Positions 35,501-46,691 of a stretch of 64,000 bases of DNA are shown in pieces (positions within the stretch are counted from its first letter, which is position 1; each line of letters starts with the position of its first letter). The notes below the pieces were generated by a model. That model saw nothing but the letters and a program-made list of their open reading frames with translations. It had not been told where the DNA came from and searched no databases. Both the position numbers and the translations under genes were made by a program. The stretch spans positions 1,550,001-1,614,000 of the forward strand of contig LSAX01000008.1 of NCBI GenBank assembly GCA_001557505.1. Reading direction: 5' to 3'. The stretch comes from Reticulascus tulasneorum (taxonomy: Eukaryota > Ascomycota > Sordariomycetes > Glomerellales > Reticulascaceae).

Positions 35501-38500
35501 AACTGATTTGGGCTTCAAGAGCTTGCTCCCAAAGTCCTCCAGATCATCCATGGAGCGTCCGGTCAGATTCGTAATGTCTTCAAGCGGTCCTTTGGGGAAG
35601 AGGTCTGTGAGCTTTTTCTGCTTCATCCTGTCATCCTTGATGTTGATCCTTCGTTGAAGCCAGTCCGGATGTGGAACTCTGGGAACCGGATTGCGAACTT
35701 TCTGCAGCGCAGCTGGGATCGTAATGAGTTTCTGAATGACAGAACCCAAACGGTCGAGATAGTAGTCCCAATCAAGCAATGCTCTTGGATCTGTGTCGGC
35801 AGGTTCTTCCTTGAGCCACTTCTTGAGATAGAATCGCTTCGTGACTTCCTCGGCAGAGAAGATGGCGACAGGGACAGCTCGTTCTGTGACAGGAGCATTC
35901 TTTGGTCGGGCACAAATAATGAACTTGCAGTTCAGGCCCTTGTCCTTTACCATCTGCTCTCCTAAGAAGTCTGCAAGACGCTTTGCTGTTGTGATTGAAG
36001 TAGACTTTTGACTGCCGTACTCCTCAAGCGTCTTGGACATGCTTCGGTTTTCGGAAATCAAATCCATAAGTTCCTCGTCCGCCAGCGTAGAGCCCTTGCT
36101 ATGAAGAACGTCCAACCATCGGTTGGCAACCTTGGCAACAGCGCCGTAGCATTCAGCTAGAGTTTCACCTTCGAGGAAGAACTTGAATATCTGCTGCTGA
36201 AAGATCTTGATGAGTTTCAACTCTCCTCTTCGCTTGAGTTCGAAACCTTTGAGTTCAGCAAGACTCCCATCGTCGTTGAAAACGGCATATCGCTTCTTCA
36301 GATTTTTATCTTCTTCCTTGGAAGTCGGGAGGACCATTGCCTTGTACGGGCCGTCGACCTCAAAAAAGATCGAGTTATCACTGTGGGTTTCGTACTTGAA
36401 GGTCTTTGGGTCGACAAGATCCTGGTACTGATGGTTTGTAAATTGAGCGTGGACGAGATGGTTCAACATGACGCAAGGATAGGAGATGGTGACTTTCTTG
36501 CCATTCTTCAGTTTGAAGGCGAAGTTCTCTGGGAAGGTTGCCGGTAGCATGCACCAGATGCCGTCAGTGTCCAACTCCAAGGGTCTTCCAAGTCTCTCGA
36601 CTAGCTGTCTCGCCAGCTGAATGATTGTTGCGCCTGTAAGACAAGTGACACCCGCCATCTCCATGGAATACCATCGAGATCCCTTTCTCATGACGTAGCC
36701 GTAGAAAGAGTTCAGGATGACTTTATGGGCCAGCTGTAAAGAGTCGAACAAAATGATCATCTTCTTAGCCGCATCAACCTCCGTCGATGTTGCGCCAGAC
36801 GATTTTAGTGCATCAGTCTTCCCTTTCCAGACCTTGGCTTTTCCCTTGTAGTCGTATCGACGATCACGGAAATCTCGGACTGTATTGATATAGAACGGAT
36901 TCTCGCGCTGGCAGATGATTGCCTCCCGGACGATGGTTGTGGAGTCGTGAATCTTGTGATACACTTTCTGCGAGTAAAGTTGTAATCTTTTCCGGATAAG
37001 GGCAGCCTGTTCGTCGAGGGGCAGCTCTTGGAATGTGCGGGTTGGGCCATTGGGCCACTTCGGCGGAAATCTCTCACTCTCTAATGCATGTCGAATCATG
37101 TTGTATTCGTCTCGTTTTGCTGGGAGGTATTCTCCTCGCCAAGCCCAGGGCATGCGTCGATCACAAGTCTTTCCAGGCCTGTTGAAGTCGCAAGCCGCGC
37201 AATCTGACTCTTGGATCATCGAGTCCGGTTGTAGACGATTAGTCGTCATGATGTTGGGATACATGGACGCAACGTCCAAGTGGTAGATGAGAGGCCGCTC
37301 GCTCCTGTTCGGCGTCTCCTTCAGAGCCGTGAGCCGAGCTGCAATCTGCTCCTTGACCTCATCATAGTTCTCAATTTCATCGAGCGACTTTTTCTCTTCC
37401 ACAATGATACTGAACTTTAGAGCTGCATCTAAATCTCGCAACAGTTCATCAACCGCGGCGGGATCTACTGCAAAGTTCACCGGAATGTCAGCCCTGAAGA
37501 CACCAGCTTCGATACTCTCGACGTGACCACCAACGTAGGTTTCGGAGTCAAGTAAATGGCCATCCCAGAACGCCTCTTTTGGTGAAACGTGCTTGTTTGG
37601 TAAAACAATCTCCTGCTGGTAGGCTTGCACCATCAACAACATCTCGCAGAGTGTGCCGGTACCCTTCCTCAAGACATCGTCACCACCAAGTGGTAAAATT
37701 GTACAAAGGGAGAATATGAAGGGGTGGACATATTTCATGTACAGGTAGTATGTAGCAACAGCATCGGAGACTGAATACTCTGCTAGTGTTTGTGGCCGCT
37801 CTGCTGCGTACGGTAGCATTAGCTCCGGGTCTAGCTCGTCGGGGTCGTATCCAAGCTTGGCGACAGTGACGGCCTTCAGACCTCGAGAGCCTTGTGGCAG
37901 GTAGGAATCTCGGTTGACCCAGTGGAAGCAGTCCATATGCACACTGTAGTTGCATTTGTACTGGTCTTCGCTGTCCTTCTTCCATCCAATCTCCTGGTAC
38001 ATATCGATGCCATTAACACTGGCCCTTGCTTCAACAAATGGCCAATCGAAGAAGTCACCATTGTAAGTAGCAATGACTGTTGGTCGAGCTTCTTTGATGT
38101 GCAGAAAGAATCTCTCGAGAAGGGCCTTTTCGTCTGGTTCATTGAAGATCATGAAAGGTCCAGGGTATTCGGGTTTTGGTGTGTATTCGAAGTCCGAGAT
38201 GTCCTCCGATACAATTTCGCGATTTGTGATGAGGAAGCCTTGCCCATCGATCATGTACGAAATCATCATGACTTGATCGATCGCAGCGTCGGGGAACTTG
38301 AGTGGGAGTTTCGTCGTTTCAATATCGTAGGCCATGACAACCGGATCTGCTGGGGCCAGCCTTTCCTCATTACATATAATCTTTGTAACTCCGTGCTTTG
38401 CCTCCACGAAGTACCACTTGCCCGCTCTCAAGTCTGGTAAATGTTAGCGAGTTCGATCTCTGGAAAGTAGGGTGCCTTCGTACTCAAGTCTATCATTACT

Positions 38501-39293
38501 CTAACGTGGTACGGAACATCGTACTCTCTAATGTCCACAATGAAGTCGCTTGCATCCGCAAAAGAAGCATTATGTCGTTTATCATCATCTCGTGAATCGT
38601 CAAAAAGGTCGAAATCGCCATTGGCCCTATTCAATGATTAGATGGAGGCAACAGTCGCCCGACGATGCAAGAGAGAGCTTACGTGGCGACCTCTGCATAT
38701 GCATCCATAGCATTCATATTTTTCTTGTTCTTTTCCGCGATTGGCATTATATCCCGCCTTGCAGCCATCAAGTCATTGACATTGGCAAAGCGCAACTCAA
38801 GGAAGGTCCGTCGGTACCCCAGCAGATGATTCGGCATTTTCAGATCCTCTTTTTCCACCTTCTTGACGGTTTTGACAACACCGCCACCAGGGGCTCGCTT
38901 GACCCATTCTTCCACCTCGCTCTCGTGGCCTTTCTTGACCGCAATGAGGAAGTAGGGGTCATACTCGATAGTCGCCTTGAAAGTCGAGCCATCTTCTTCT
39001 ATGAAGTAGCAATCCAGAGCGGCTCGGCCACCGGGTATTCTCTCGTCTTCGATAGATGTAGACTGGACATTCACAAGCCATCCTTCTTTCCTCCTGCCAC
39101 TCTCGTATCGGGCAAAGCCCATCGTCTCGTCGATTGTGTGCGCAAGTCTCGTCCGTTCCCATTTCTCGTCCGCGGATGTGGCTTCATTCCTGCTCGAGGC
39201 AGCGAACGTTCGCGTTGATTGAGGGCCATGGTACGCCGATTTGCCGCCGCGGCGGTAGCCCTTTTGCGGGCGGCGGAGGGAGGTGTTAGGCAT
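32507..39293 (-). CDS. POL2: DNA polymerase epsilon catalytic subunit A
   Basis: Three exons (39293-38683, 38626-38484, 38433-32507) join in frame to 2226 residues, the usual length. Junctions read VAT/ANGD and IDL/NLRAGKWY. The proofreading exonuclease motif MAYDIET places Asp/Glu at about 288 and 290. Polymerase motifs are HLDVASMYPNIM, NSFYGYVMRKGSRWY and ELDTDGIW, with KGFELKRRGELKLIK further on. The C-terminal half is the inactive B-family remnant, ending in two cysteine modules (CDNCTMARDLDFC and CSFC; CAKCGAL and CTCSGEW) that bind metal or Fe-S and the Dpb2 subunit. It performs leading-strand synthesis in the nucleus. It is divergent from COX20 with 460 bp between starts. Confidence 0.98.
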
Positions 39294-39753
39294 TGTGGAA
39301 GTCCTTCCACGGTGGGGGATTGGAGGACTACGAAAGGAGGGACTCGAGCAATGGTGAGGTCGTAGGAATCATGAGGAAGACACTGCGATCTTGCACAGGA
39401 AGTCGAGAGTGATGCTGAGCGTGTAAATTGATTAGGAAAACACTTTGTGTCTGTCCCCCGGTTTTCAAGATGTGGCAGTGGTACTTTGCGGCTTGTATTT
39501 GGCGGGAGAACGGGGGGTGGTTAACTCTATGCGCCAGGAAAGTCGCGTTCTCAGCGCGACTTTACGCGACTCGCCAATTGCGTTGTCAATTAACGGGCTA
39601 CCCCTGGAAAACGCACAGACCACCCTAAAGCTTCAGCCCGAATACCCTGGACGTCATGCCAGTTGAATGGATCTAAAGAATCTGATGCATGACTGGCCCG
39701 ATGAATATCGACTTCATTTGATGTACGCTCAATTCCCACACTGGTAGCAGCAA
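39294..39753. promoter_or_regulatory. Divergent POL2/COX20 promoter with MCB-like and E2F-like boxes
   Basis: A 460-bp shared promoter. At 39498-39507 the plus strand reads TTTGGCGGGA, a classic E2F-type core. At 39541-39570 three GCG-core boxes cluster: TCGCGTT, GCGCGAC and ACGCGAC, resembling MluI-type cell-cycle boxes (ACGCGN) bound by MBF. Both families time S-phase genes, which suits POL2. Factor binding is inferred from motif only. Confidence 0.5.
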
Positions 39754-40440
39754 ATGGCGCAGGACTCTGAGGATAACGATAGTTCAAAACAATCCCGCCG
39801 AACATGGCTATGGAGTGGCAGTACTGGTTCAGACAAGATAGAACCGTCAACGACACCAGAGACCACGCCGTCGGCCGTGCATGATAAAAGGCTAGATCTC
39901 AGTCGGAAGCCGCCAGATCATCTGCCAAAGCTGGAAGGCAAACTGAACCCGCTAGACTTCCAGACAAACCCGCCTTCAAAGGACCCCAATGGCCAGAACC
40001 CATCAATCCAAGAGGTCGTCAAGACCATCAAGAAGGAGGACTTCCTCAACATTGCCCAAACGCCATGTGCTAGGAATGGATTTCTGGTGGGAATTGGCGG
40101 TGGAGCTGCCGCTGGTGGACTGCGATTCGTATTGAAAGGTGATTTTCCTGCATTTCGCATCTTCCAGTTTTGGAGGCGAATGGCCAGCTCACTGCCCCTA
40201 GGTTCAATGCCCAAGGCTACAAATTGGGCCGTGGGTGGTTTCTTACTCGGGAGCATTGCCTCCTATGAGTATTGTCAGTCCCAGAGGCGGCAAGAGAAAA
40301 TTAACATGAAGAGGACGGTAGAAGTGTACCAAGAGTCATTGGTAGCGAAGAGGAAAAAGGAGTTGGAGGAGAGACGCCAGCAGAAGCAGCTGCAGGAAGA
40401 GCAAAAGGCGAAGCAGAGTTCTTGGTACAAGTTTTGGTAG
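39754..40440 (+). CDS. COX20: Cytochrome c oxidase assembly protein COX20
   Basis: The conserved core reads TPCARNGFLVGIG, AAAGGLRFVLKG, then PKATNWAVGGFLLGS and SYEYCQSQRRQEK, with two membrane helices and a charged C-terminal coiled tail. This matches Cox20, a mitochondrial inner-membrane chaperone for Cox2. A 63-nt intron (40139-40201) is likely: removing it restores LKG/SMPKATNW and gives 207 residues. Its length is a multiple of three with no stop, so the unspliced form would be 228 residues with a 21-residue insert between the two helices. The start ATG at 39754 is the first in frame. Confidence 0.88.
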   Translation: MAQDSEDNDSSKQSRRTWLWSGSTGSDKIEPSTTPETTPSAVHDKRLDLSRKPPDHLPKLEGKLNPLDFQTNPPSKDPNGQNPSIQEVVKTIKKEDFLNIAQTPCARNGFLVGIGGGAAAGGLRFVLKGDFPAFRIFQFWRRMASSLPLGSMPKATNWAVGGFLLGSIASYEYCQSQRRQEKINMKRTVEVYQESLVAKRKKELEERRQQKQLQEEQKAKQSSWYKFW

Positions 40441-40834
40441 CCCTTGTGCTTTCGGGGTGATCAACCCGCCAAGTAATATCGTTGTACATTTACCATGTAG
40501 TGGCATCATGCATTCATCTTCAAGCTTGGAGGCATGAAGCATATTCGGATGGCATTGAACGTGTGCCACGCATTTGAATTGGTTGAGATATATTTTCAGC
40601 GGGAGTTTTATGTACTTATTGCAACTCCCTTCTCGCTGGTAAAAGCGGCTTCATAAACGAATCTGATGCCGAAGCTACTTAGAAGCTGAAATCCCAGTAC
40701 CGTCCGGAACTAGGAAACCTGTCATGAATCGTTTTAAGGCATCATCCTACAACGCCCAGAGTGCCAGTAATGAAACTGGCAGCTCAAATGCCAACGCCGG
40801 CCCGCTCCAAAGAATATCCCATAACCTAAATCAG
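40441..40834. other. Convergent spacer, 3' UTRs
   Basis: A 394-bp spacer between the stop codons of COX20 and the convergent gene. No gene seen. Confidence 0.6.
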
Positions 40835-41725
40835 CTAGCCAGTCGTAGTCACCGTGTTTGCTTCCGATTCCATAAACCTAACTCTTCGCGCGGCAGCCGA
40901 TGCTTTCGAGTCTAACTTGATCGACATGCCAGGGCTTCCTCGTCTGCGCTGACTTCTCTTCGCTCTCGCATCGCTCTCCTCTCGCTTCCGATATTCTGCC
41001 AGCTGCTGCTTTCGTCGCTGAGTTCGCGCATAGGCCAGGGCTGGTGTGGGCTGGAAACCAATGCCGTTGATTCCTGTACCATCGTCGTCCTCATCTTCAG
41101 GGTCGTAAACTGTAATCTCATCATCATGCCAGGTTAGAGATGCTCTAACGGGCTCCACAACCTCGCGTTCCTCTTCTTCCGCAGGCCTATCACCATCCTT
41201 GCGCTTGCCACCAATCAACGGCGGTGTGCCTGTTCTCTTTCGTGCTCTGGACTTAGAGTCTGCGAGCCGGTTTATAGAAGGATATGATTGTCGAAGGCTA
41301 TTACCCAAGCTGTCGCGGCCATGAGTGGCCTTGAGAATAATAGGGTCGGCCACCGGCTGGGGAATCGTCTTGCCTTCTAGATCGACAATGCCAACGACCG
41401 GTTGGACGGCATCGTCCGCCTCATGCATGATTGCGTCGGGCTTTTGGCGTTTGCGCATCATGAGGTCGTCGTCGTCCTCCTTCAACATCGAGTCAAAAGA
41501 TTCTGAGCGGCTTTGTTGCTGGGTTACCCCGCCCCCACCTTCCAAAGCCAAACCACGGAACTTGTGAGCAACCTTCGACCGCGGACTGGCGCTGCCATCG
41601 TCCTCGGCTGTAGCCTGTGGAAGCTGGAAGGAGAAGTGCGTATAAGCTGAGGTCGGGGATATCGAGAGCTCTTCGTCACCTCGCTTACGCTTGGGCGTGA
41701 CACGCGGCGGCGAGGAATCGGCCAT
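40835..41725 (-). CDS. Conserved hypothetical protein, probably nuclear
   Basis: A single-exon 296-residue protein with ATG at 41725. It is hydrophilic and disordered, with basic clusters near the N-terminus (PKRKRGDEE) and C-terminus (KRSQRRRGS), both nuclear-localisation-like. The most structured-looking segment is SLTWHDDEITVYDPEDEDDDG followed by a Gly-Ile run and PTPALAYARTQRRKQQLAEY, which has the look of a conserved fungal block. I do not recognise a named domain. No signal peptide or membrane helix is visible. It starts about 600 bp downstream of the ligase gene stop, on the same strand. Confidence 0.75.
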   Translation of the reverse strand: MADSSPPRVTPKRKRGDEELSISPTSAYTHFSFQLPQATAEDDGSASPRSKVAHKFRGLALEGGGGVTQQQSRSESFDSMLKEDDDDLMMRKRQKPDAIMHEADDAVQPVVGIVDLEGKTIPQPVADPIILKATHGRDSLGNSLRQSYPSINRLADSKSRARKRTGTPPLIGGKRKDGDRPAEEEEREVVEPVRASLTWHDDEITVYDPEDEDDDGTGINGIGFQPTPALAYARTQRRKQQLAEYRKREESDARAKRSQRRRGSPGMSIKLDSKASAAARRVRFMESEANTVTTTG

Positions 41726-42329
41726 GGTAGTGTGCGGATCTTGAAGTTGGAGGGGTGGGTGAGTGGTGAGGGGTTATGAAGCTCTGCTTCGACAACTACC
41801 TTATGTGAAGAGGATGTTCTAAGTGGCTGTCATTGTAGTTTTGGCTACTGAGCACCAAGATTGCATCGTCCGACAACGGGCGAGTTAGGAGCAGACAAAG
41901 AAGGTCGGGTGCTGAGATTGATTGGAAGGGAGCTGTTAGCCTTGTGATAGCCTTGAAATTCGGGGCGCTTTTGTGGTAGCCTGCTGATAAAGGATTCCGG
42001 TGCGATAAGCGATAAGATATAGCTCTCCTGTACCTTATGTAGCGACATGAGTCCTGGCAACCTTCACCACTTCACTGCCTTAGTACTACCTAGTAGGTTC
42101 CCACTAGCCTCAGCAATTCACAGAAAATCAGATGTTTAGATCGAATTCCCCATTTTATTCAGCTTGTTGTGCTGGGCTTGGGAGTACACGTTGGTAACAC
42201 ACCTAGACGCAGATATCGCCCTGCTCGAGTAAAAATAAGCTTGACTACTCGTTTCCTTTCATCTGCACATCAGGCTGATGCGGCTGGACGATTGGCTCCT
42301 GGATACTCGCTTGAATCCGCTTGAAGACA
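41726..42329. other. Intergenic stretch, no gene seen
   Basis: About 600 bp holding the promoter of the hypothetical gene and the 3' UTR of the ligase gene. Confidence 0.6.
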
Positions 42330-45030
42330 CTATTCATCCTCCTCGTTTAGTTCATCACCCGGGACTGGGGCTTTCGCCTCCTGTTTCCTCCACAATGCCG
42401 CCAGAAACTCATTCGTACTAGCCTCATCCATACTCTTATCCTCCCTCTTCTTCAGAAACCGTGGAAACCTCATGCTCAAACCCCTCTCCTCGCTGACTAG
42501 CCCAATTGCTGCAGTATATGTGGGGCTCAGCGTGATATCCGCGAACGCCATCTCCCACACTTCCTGCGGCTCGAACCAGACATCTGGCATGGGACCGGAA
42601 TACTCTATGAAGCTGGGCTTCTGTACCCGCGTGTTTTTTCTTTCGCCTTCTGAACCGTCGTTGTAGAATTCCTTGTTTGCCTTGTAGAATGCGTCCGTGA
42701 AACCGGAAATGCATTTGCAGACTACCTCCAGAGAGCCATTCTCTTCATTCCGGACAGCGAGGAGGATTGGGGACCACCATTTGGCTTTTCGGCCTTGCCC
42801 GTGCCAGCCAGCCACTGGAATCATATCGAGTGTGTCGAAACTCGAGTTGTAATCCTTTTTAACTTTTAACCACGAGTCGAGCCTCTTGTCTGGTTCATAT
42901 GTAGCAAGCAACGGCTTGCGTCTGCCTTTGGTCTTCTTCTCACCTGTTTCAGCATTGGACGCCTTGCCCTTGTTCTTAGATTTTGAACCCTTTCCCAGCT
43001 TTTCTGAAGATTTCTCGGCCACAGGTGCCTTCTCTTCGGGTTCGTCGCCCTGGTATAGAACATCCGTTAAGTTGTCAAGGATTTTGACCATAATTCCTTC
43101 ACATTTGATGTCGGTGGCCGCTTTGAAGAATTCCAACACGGCGTCAGAATCTTGGGATGTAGCATCCAGATTTTTAACCCAAGTGAAGTTATGAGGCACC
43201 TCGACAAACAAAGAGCGCAAAAGTTCCCGCCGCTCTCGAAATGGCCGATCTAGCAAAGGCTGTCCGTTCAAAAACATCAAATCAAATGCGAAGAGGCACA
43301 CGTTAATAGTGATACTGCCAATGTCAACGTCCTTCCGCGCTCGATTCGTTAACGTTTGAAAGTTCTTGAGATCGCCTGTCTGACTGTCCACTGCAACCAC
43401 CTCGCCTTCCATTACGAAGCTCTCCACGCCTTCTCCACGAATCTTTGGTATAAGAGCCACAAGATCCGGGTACTTGTCCGTCATCAACTCTAGATGTCGG
43501 GAAAATATGCTGACTTTGCCCTGTTTGTCGCAGTGTACTTGGGCACGCTGGCCATCGTACTTGAACTCACAAGCGAAATCTCTGCCTTGCAGCTTTGTGA
43601 GCATCTCTGATAGATCCCTCGTAATGCTGCCCAGCATTGGCCGTAGTGGAATATGTAGAGTAAGGCCACACCGTAGAAGTAGCTCCTCGGAGACACCAAT
43701 CTCAAGCAGGACTGGTACCAGATCATTGTAGTTCGGACGTCTAGCAAAGCACGCTTTCACGATTTCTTCAGCTTTACTCCAAACTTCTGCAAGTTCGTCC
43801 TTTTTCAAGCTAGCCAGATCTTTGCGCGACTTGGCTGGAAACTCTGCGCCTGGAGGCCGAGAGAGAAGAAATGCCCTCGACATGGCGATCAGCATTGTGG
43901 TCTTGACAGCACCGATGCGCAGCTATCGGTCCGTTTAGCCAAGTCCGAGGTTCAAAGAGGCCAAGGGACTCACATGTTGACAAAGCGTGCGGACAATGTA
44001 TCGACTTTCTTCGCCACCTCTGGCATCTTGCAGTAAACGGTCGACGATTCGCTGTTTCACCTCTCCGCTACCATTTCCTTGAGCATTAGCAATCTTCACG
44101 AGAGATTGATACACAGCCTTGATAGTCAGCGGTTTTGGTTTTCGCAATGTGAAGCTCTGTTTCTTTTTCGCTTCAAAAGCCACATCTCCAGCATCCCCAT
44201 ACTTGTCATATATGGTCTTCAGTGCGCGACTATCCAGGCCACAAACTTGTTTGAGAGCCTTTGAGATAGCCGAGCCACCTAAGCCCAGCTCTAATGATAT
44301 GTAGGGCGGGGAAATGGAGTTGGTTGCTAGCCACACCTGCACATAATCAGTTCAGATGTCCAGTCAAAAAGGGAGTGCTCCTCGTCCATACCGCTGGTAA
44401 CAGACTCTCGGGATCAGCTTCGATTAAGACTCTGATGCAGTTGACCAGCGTGTCTACTATCTTGATACGGCTTTGTGTGCTGCTCACAAGCACGAAGCAC
44501 CTCGTGAGCAAGGCATAAGAGGCATCTCCTCCTTCACTAGCCCAGTGACCCTTAAGCTTTGCAACCCACTCGGAAGGGTCAAATGTCAAAGGGCTCTGGT
44601 CCAATGGAATGGATGCAGAGATGGTGTCTTCAGATGCCGCCACTGAAGATAGGGAGAGGGTGTTCTTTGCCGTTCCTCCTGGGGAAGCAATCACTGCTTG
44701 ATCTGGAAGTTGCTGAATAGATGTGAGATCAGCGGCCTCGACGCCCTGGCTGGACCTCTCATCAGGTTTCGGGACCGAGTTTGAATCTCCTGCCACTGCG
44801 GCGTGATCGCTCTGCACCTCCAGATCCCATTCTGCCTGGAGCTGTCTTGCAAGTTCCTCATCGGTCAACTCGGGTGGCTGAGTGTTCGCTTCTAGCTCAG
44901 TCGTGGGGACTCGGGTCACAGCACTGCCATTTTGCCTCTGTTTCGAGAAGAAGTATTCCAGTCCTCGAGATGGCAGAGAAGCTGAGCTTTCGGCGGCGTT
45001 TAACTTTCTCTTCTTTGCTGGACTAGGCAT
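42330..45030 (-). CDS. CDC9: ATP-dependent DNA ligase I
   Basis: Three exons (45030-44392, 44336-43974, 43922-42330) splice in phase 0 to 864 residues. The start at 45030 gives MPSPAKKRK, followed by a PCNA-binding-like box (GLEYFFSKQ) near residues 25-35, as in replicative ligases. An alpha-helical DNA-binding domain (SLELGLGGSAISKAL) precedes the nucleotidyltransferase core. The active-site motif CEFKYDGQRAQVH puts the adenylated Lys at about 455. Further motifs are FVMEGEVVAVD, CEGIMVK, SWLKVKKDY and RFPRFLKKREDKS. A Lys/Ser/Gly-rich insert of about 45 residues (EKLGKGSKSKNKGKAS) sits between CEGIMVK and SWLKVKKDY. The enzyme seals Okazaki fragments in the nucleus. It is divergent from eIF3k with a 368-bp shared promoter. 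Confidence 0.96.
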
Positions 45031-45398
45031 CTTGAGATCCAACTCTCAGACTCGTACTGCATTGACGCAGCTTGCCGAATGACACAGTATGGTGATTTCT
45101 GGCATAGAACACCATAGATAATGATTACCTCTCAACTGAGTCTATTTCTTAACCCAGGTTAAGGCTCACTTAGACTTTCATCCACCTCAGCGTGTCACTC
45201 GATGACGCTCAGTTCACGACCTTAACACGAAGGCACGTGCGCCACCACAGATGCCGCTAGGCTGTTTTAGGCCACACAAGCGACTTTCTCACAAAACACG
45301 ACTTTGGTCAGAATTCTTCGTCGCCGCCCCGCCACGAACCCCTCCACGAGAATTCAACGTCGCTAGCAAAGATCCCCCAGGATCAAGATATTTTCACG
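45031..45398. promoter_or_regulatory. Divergent ligase I / eIF3k promoter
   Basis: A 368-bp spacer between two divergent start codons. It contains a CACGTG box at 45234-45239 but no clear MCB box. Shared control is inferred from geometry. Confidence 0.45.
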
Positions 45399-46310
45399 AT
45401 GAACGGAGAAGATCCGCCGGAGAGGCCAGACTACATCATCAGCATCATCAACGGCCTTGAGAGATACAACCCTGAAGCCGTCGGCACCCTCGAGGGCTAT
45501 CTCATAGAGCAGTGCGAGCAGAAGTACTGCGACTGCAATGCGAACCGGACACTATTGAAGCTGTAAGTTTTGTGTGCTCCCTGTCTTCTTCGTCAAATTG
45601 GTGATGCGATGATCATGTCAACGTTTCCTATTACCTGACTGCAGCTTGGGTCTAATCAACCCAGCGGCAAAGGAAGTCACTCTATTAGTGTATCTGACAC
45701 CACTTATGCTCCTACCGCCGAGATCAATCTGAGCACGTACACTGAATATAATGCTAATGGCCCAACACATAGGTACCAGCTCAACCCCGACCGAATTAAG
45801 GATGAAGTCGTGACCAATATTCTCGTCAAGGCTCTGACCCAATTCCCATCTGCCCAATTCAACCTCGCCTTGCACATTATCAACAACGCCAGTGCAGCAT
45901 CCTCGGGCGAACTCCACGAGGCAATCGGCAAGCTCAGGGCGCTCAACAACGAACTGGAAGGAGCCCAATACGCCAAGTTCTGGAACACTATTGACGGAGA
46001 CGATCTATGCGCCGACTTGATTGCCGATATTTCTGGATTCGAGGATTTAATCCGTCAACGGATTGCTCTGATAGTGTCGCAGGCATACCGAGATGTTAGT
46101 ATCACCCAGTTGGAGGCGTGGTTAGGCCTGAGCGAAGATGCGACTAAGAAGTTCATCACGGAGGTATGTGGGTGGACAGTCGATGGGAAGGGCAACGCAG
46201 TCATTCCAAAGAACCCAGAAAATGAGGCGAAGAAGGCCGAGATCCGGGAAGATGTGAATATAGAGATGTTCTCGAGAGTCATTCGGAGGTCATGGGAGGA
46301 AGTCTCATAA
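45399..46310 (+). CDS. Translation initiation factor eIF3 subunit K
   Basis: Two exons (45399-45562 and 45773-46310) give 233 residues, normal for eIF3k. The N-terminus INGLERYNPEAVGTLEGYL and the junction LLKL/YQLNP are diagnostic. The PCI/winged-helix C-terminal half follows (NILVKALTQFPSAQFNLAL, KFWNTIDGD, LGLSEDATKKFI). Subunit K is a non-core part of the eIF3 complex that helps load mRNA on the 40S ribosome; it is absent from budding yeast but kept in filamentous fungi. The 210-nt intron is long for this window and carries an internal acceptor-like site (CTGCAG near 45644), so a minor alternative exon cannot be excluded. Confidence 0.95.
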
Positions 46311-46691
46311 GCCGACCGTGGCCTGGTCTCGGGCAGAGGAAGATAGGAACGACGAAGATGCTCTGTCTGGGAGTTAAGGCAGGACTAGCATGGCGGCAAA
46401 ATCGTCGGGCGTTAACTTGGACTTGGAATTGGGGATTATAGAAGATATCCCTGAATATGAGAATTGCTCAAGCCTCGTAACTGAAATGGTGAATTGTGCC
46501 AGTCGAAGCCAACTCCACAGAGTGCCTTGTAATTCTATGTCTTTCGGACTACTCCTACGCTTTTTGTTCCAACACCTGGCAGTAAAGCAACATCTGTGAC
46601 CATGGCTATGCTCTGATGCATGTTACTTTATCTCCGCATTGCACTCGGGCAACTGCCGATCGTTTTACCACTTTTGGCTGTATCCTCCTAC
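46311..46691. other. Convergent spacer, 3' UTRs
   Basis: About 380 bp between the stops of eIF3k and the PDCD2/Tsr4 gene. No gene seen. Confidence 0.6.
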
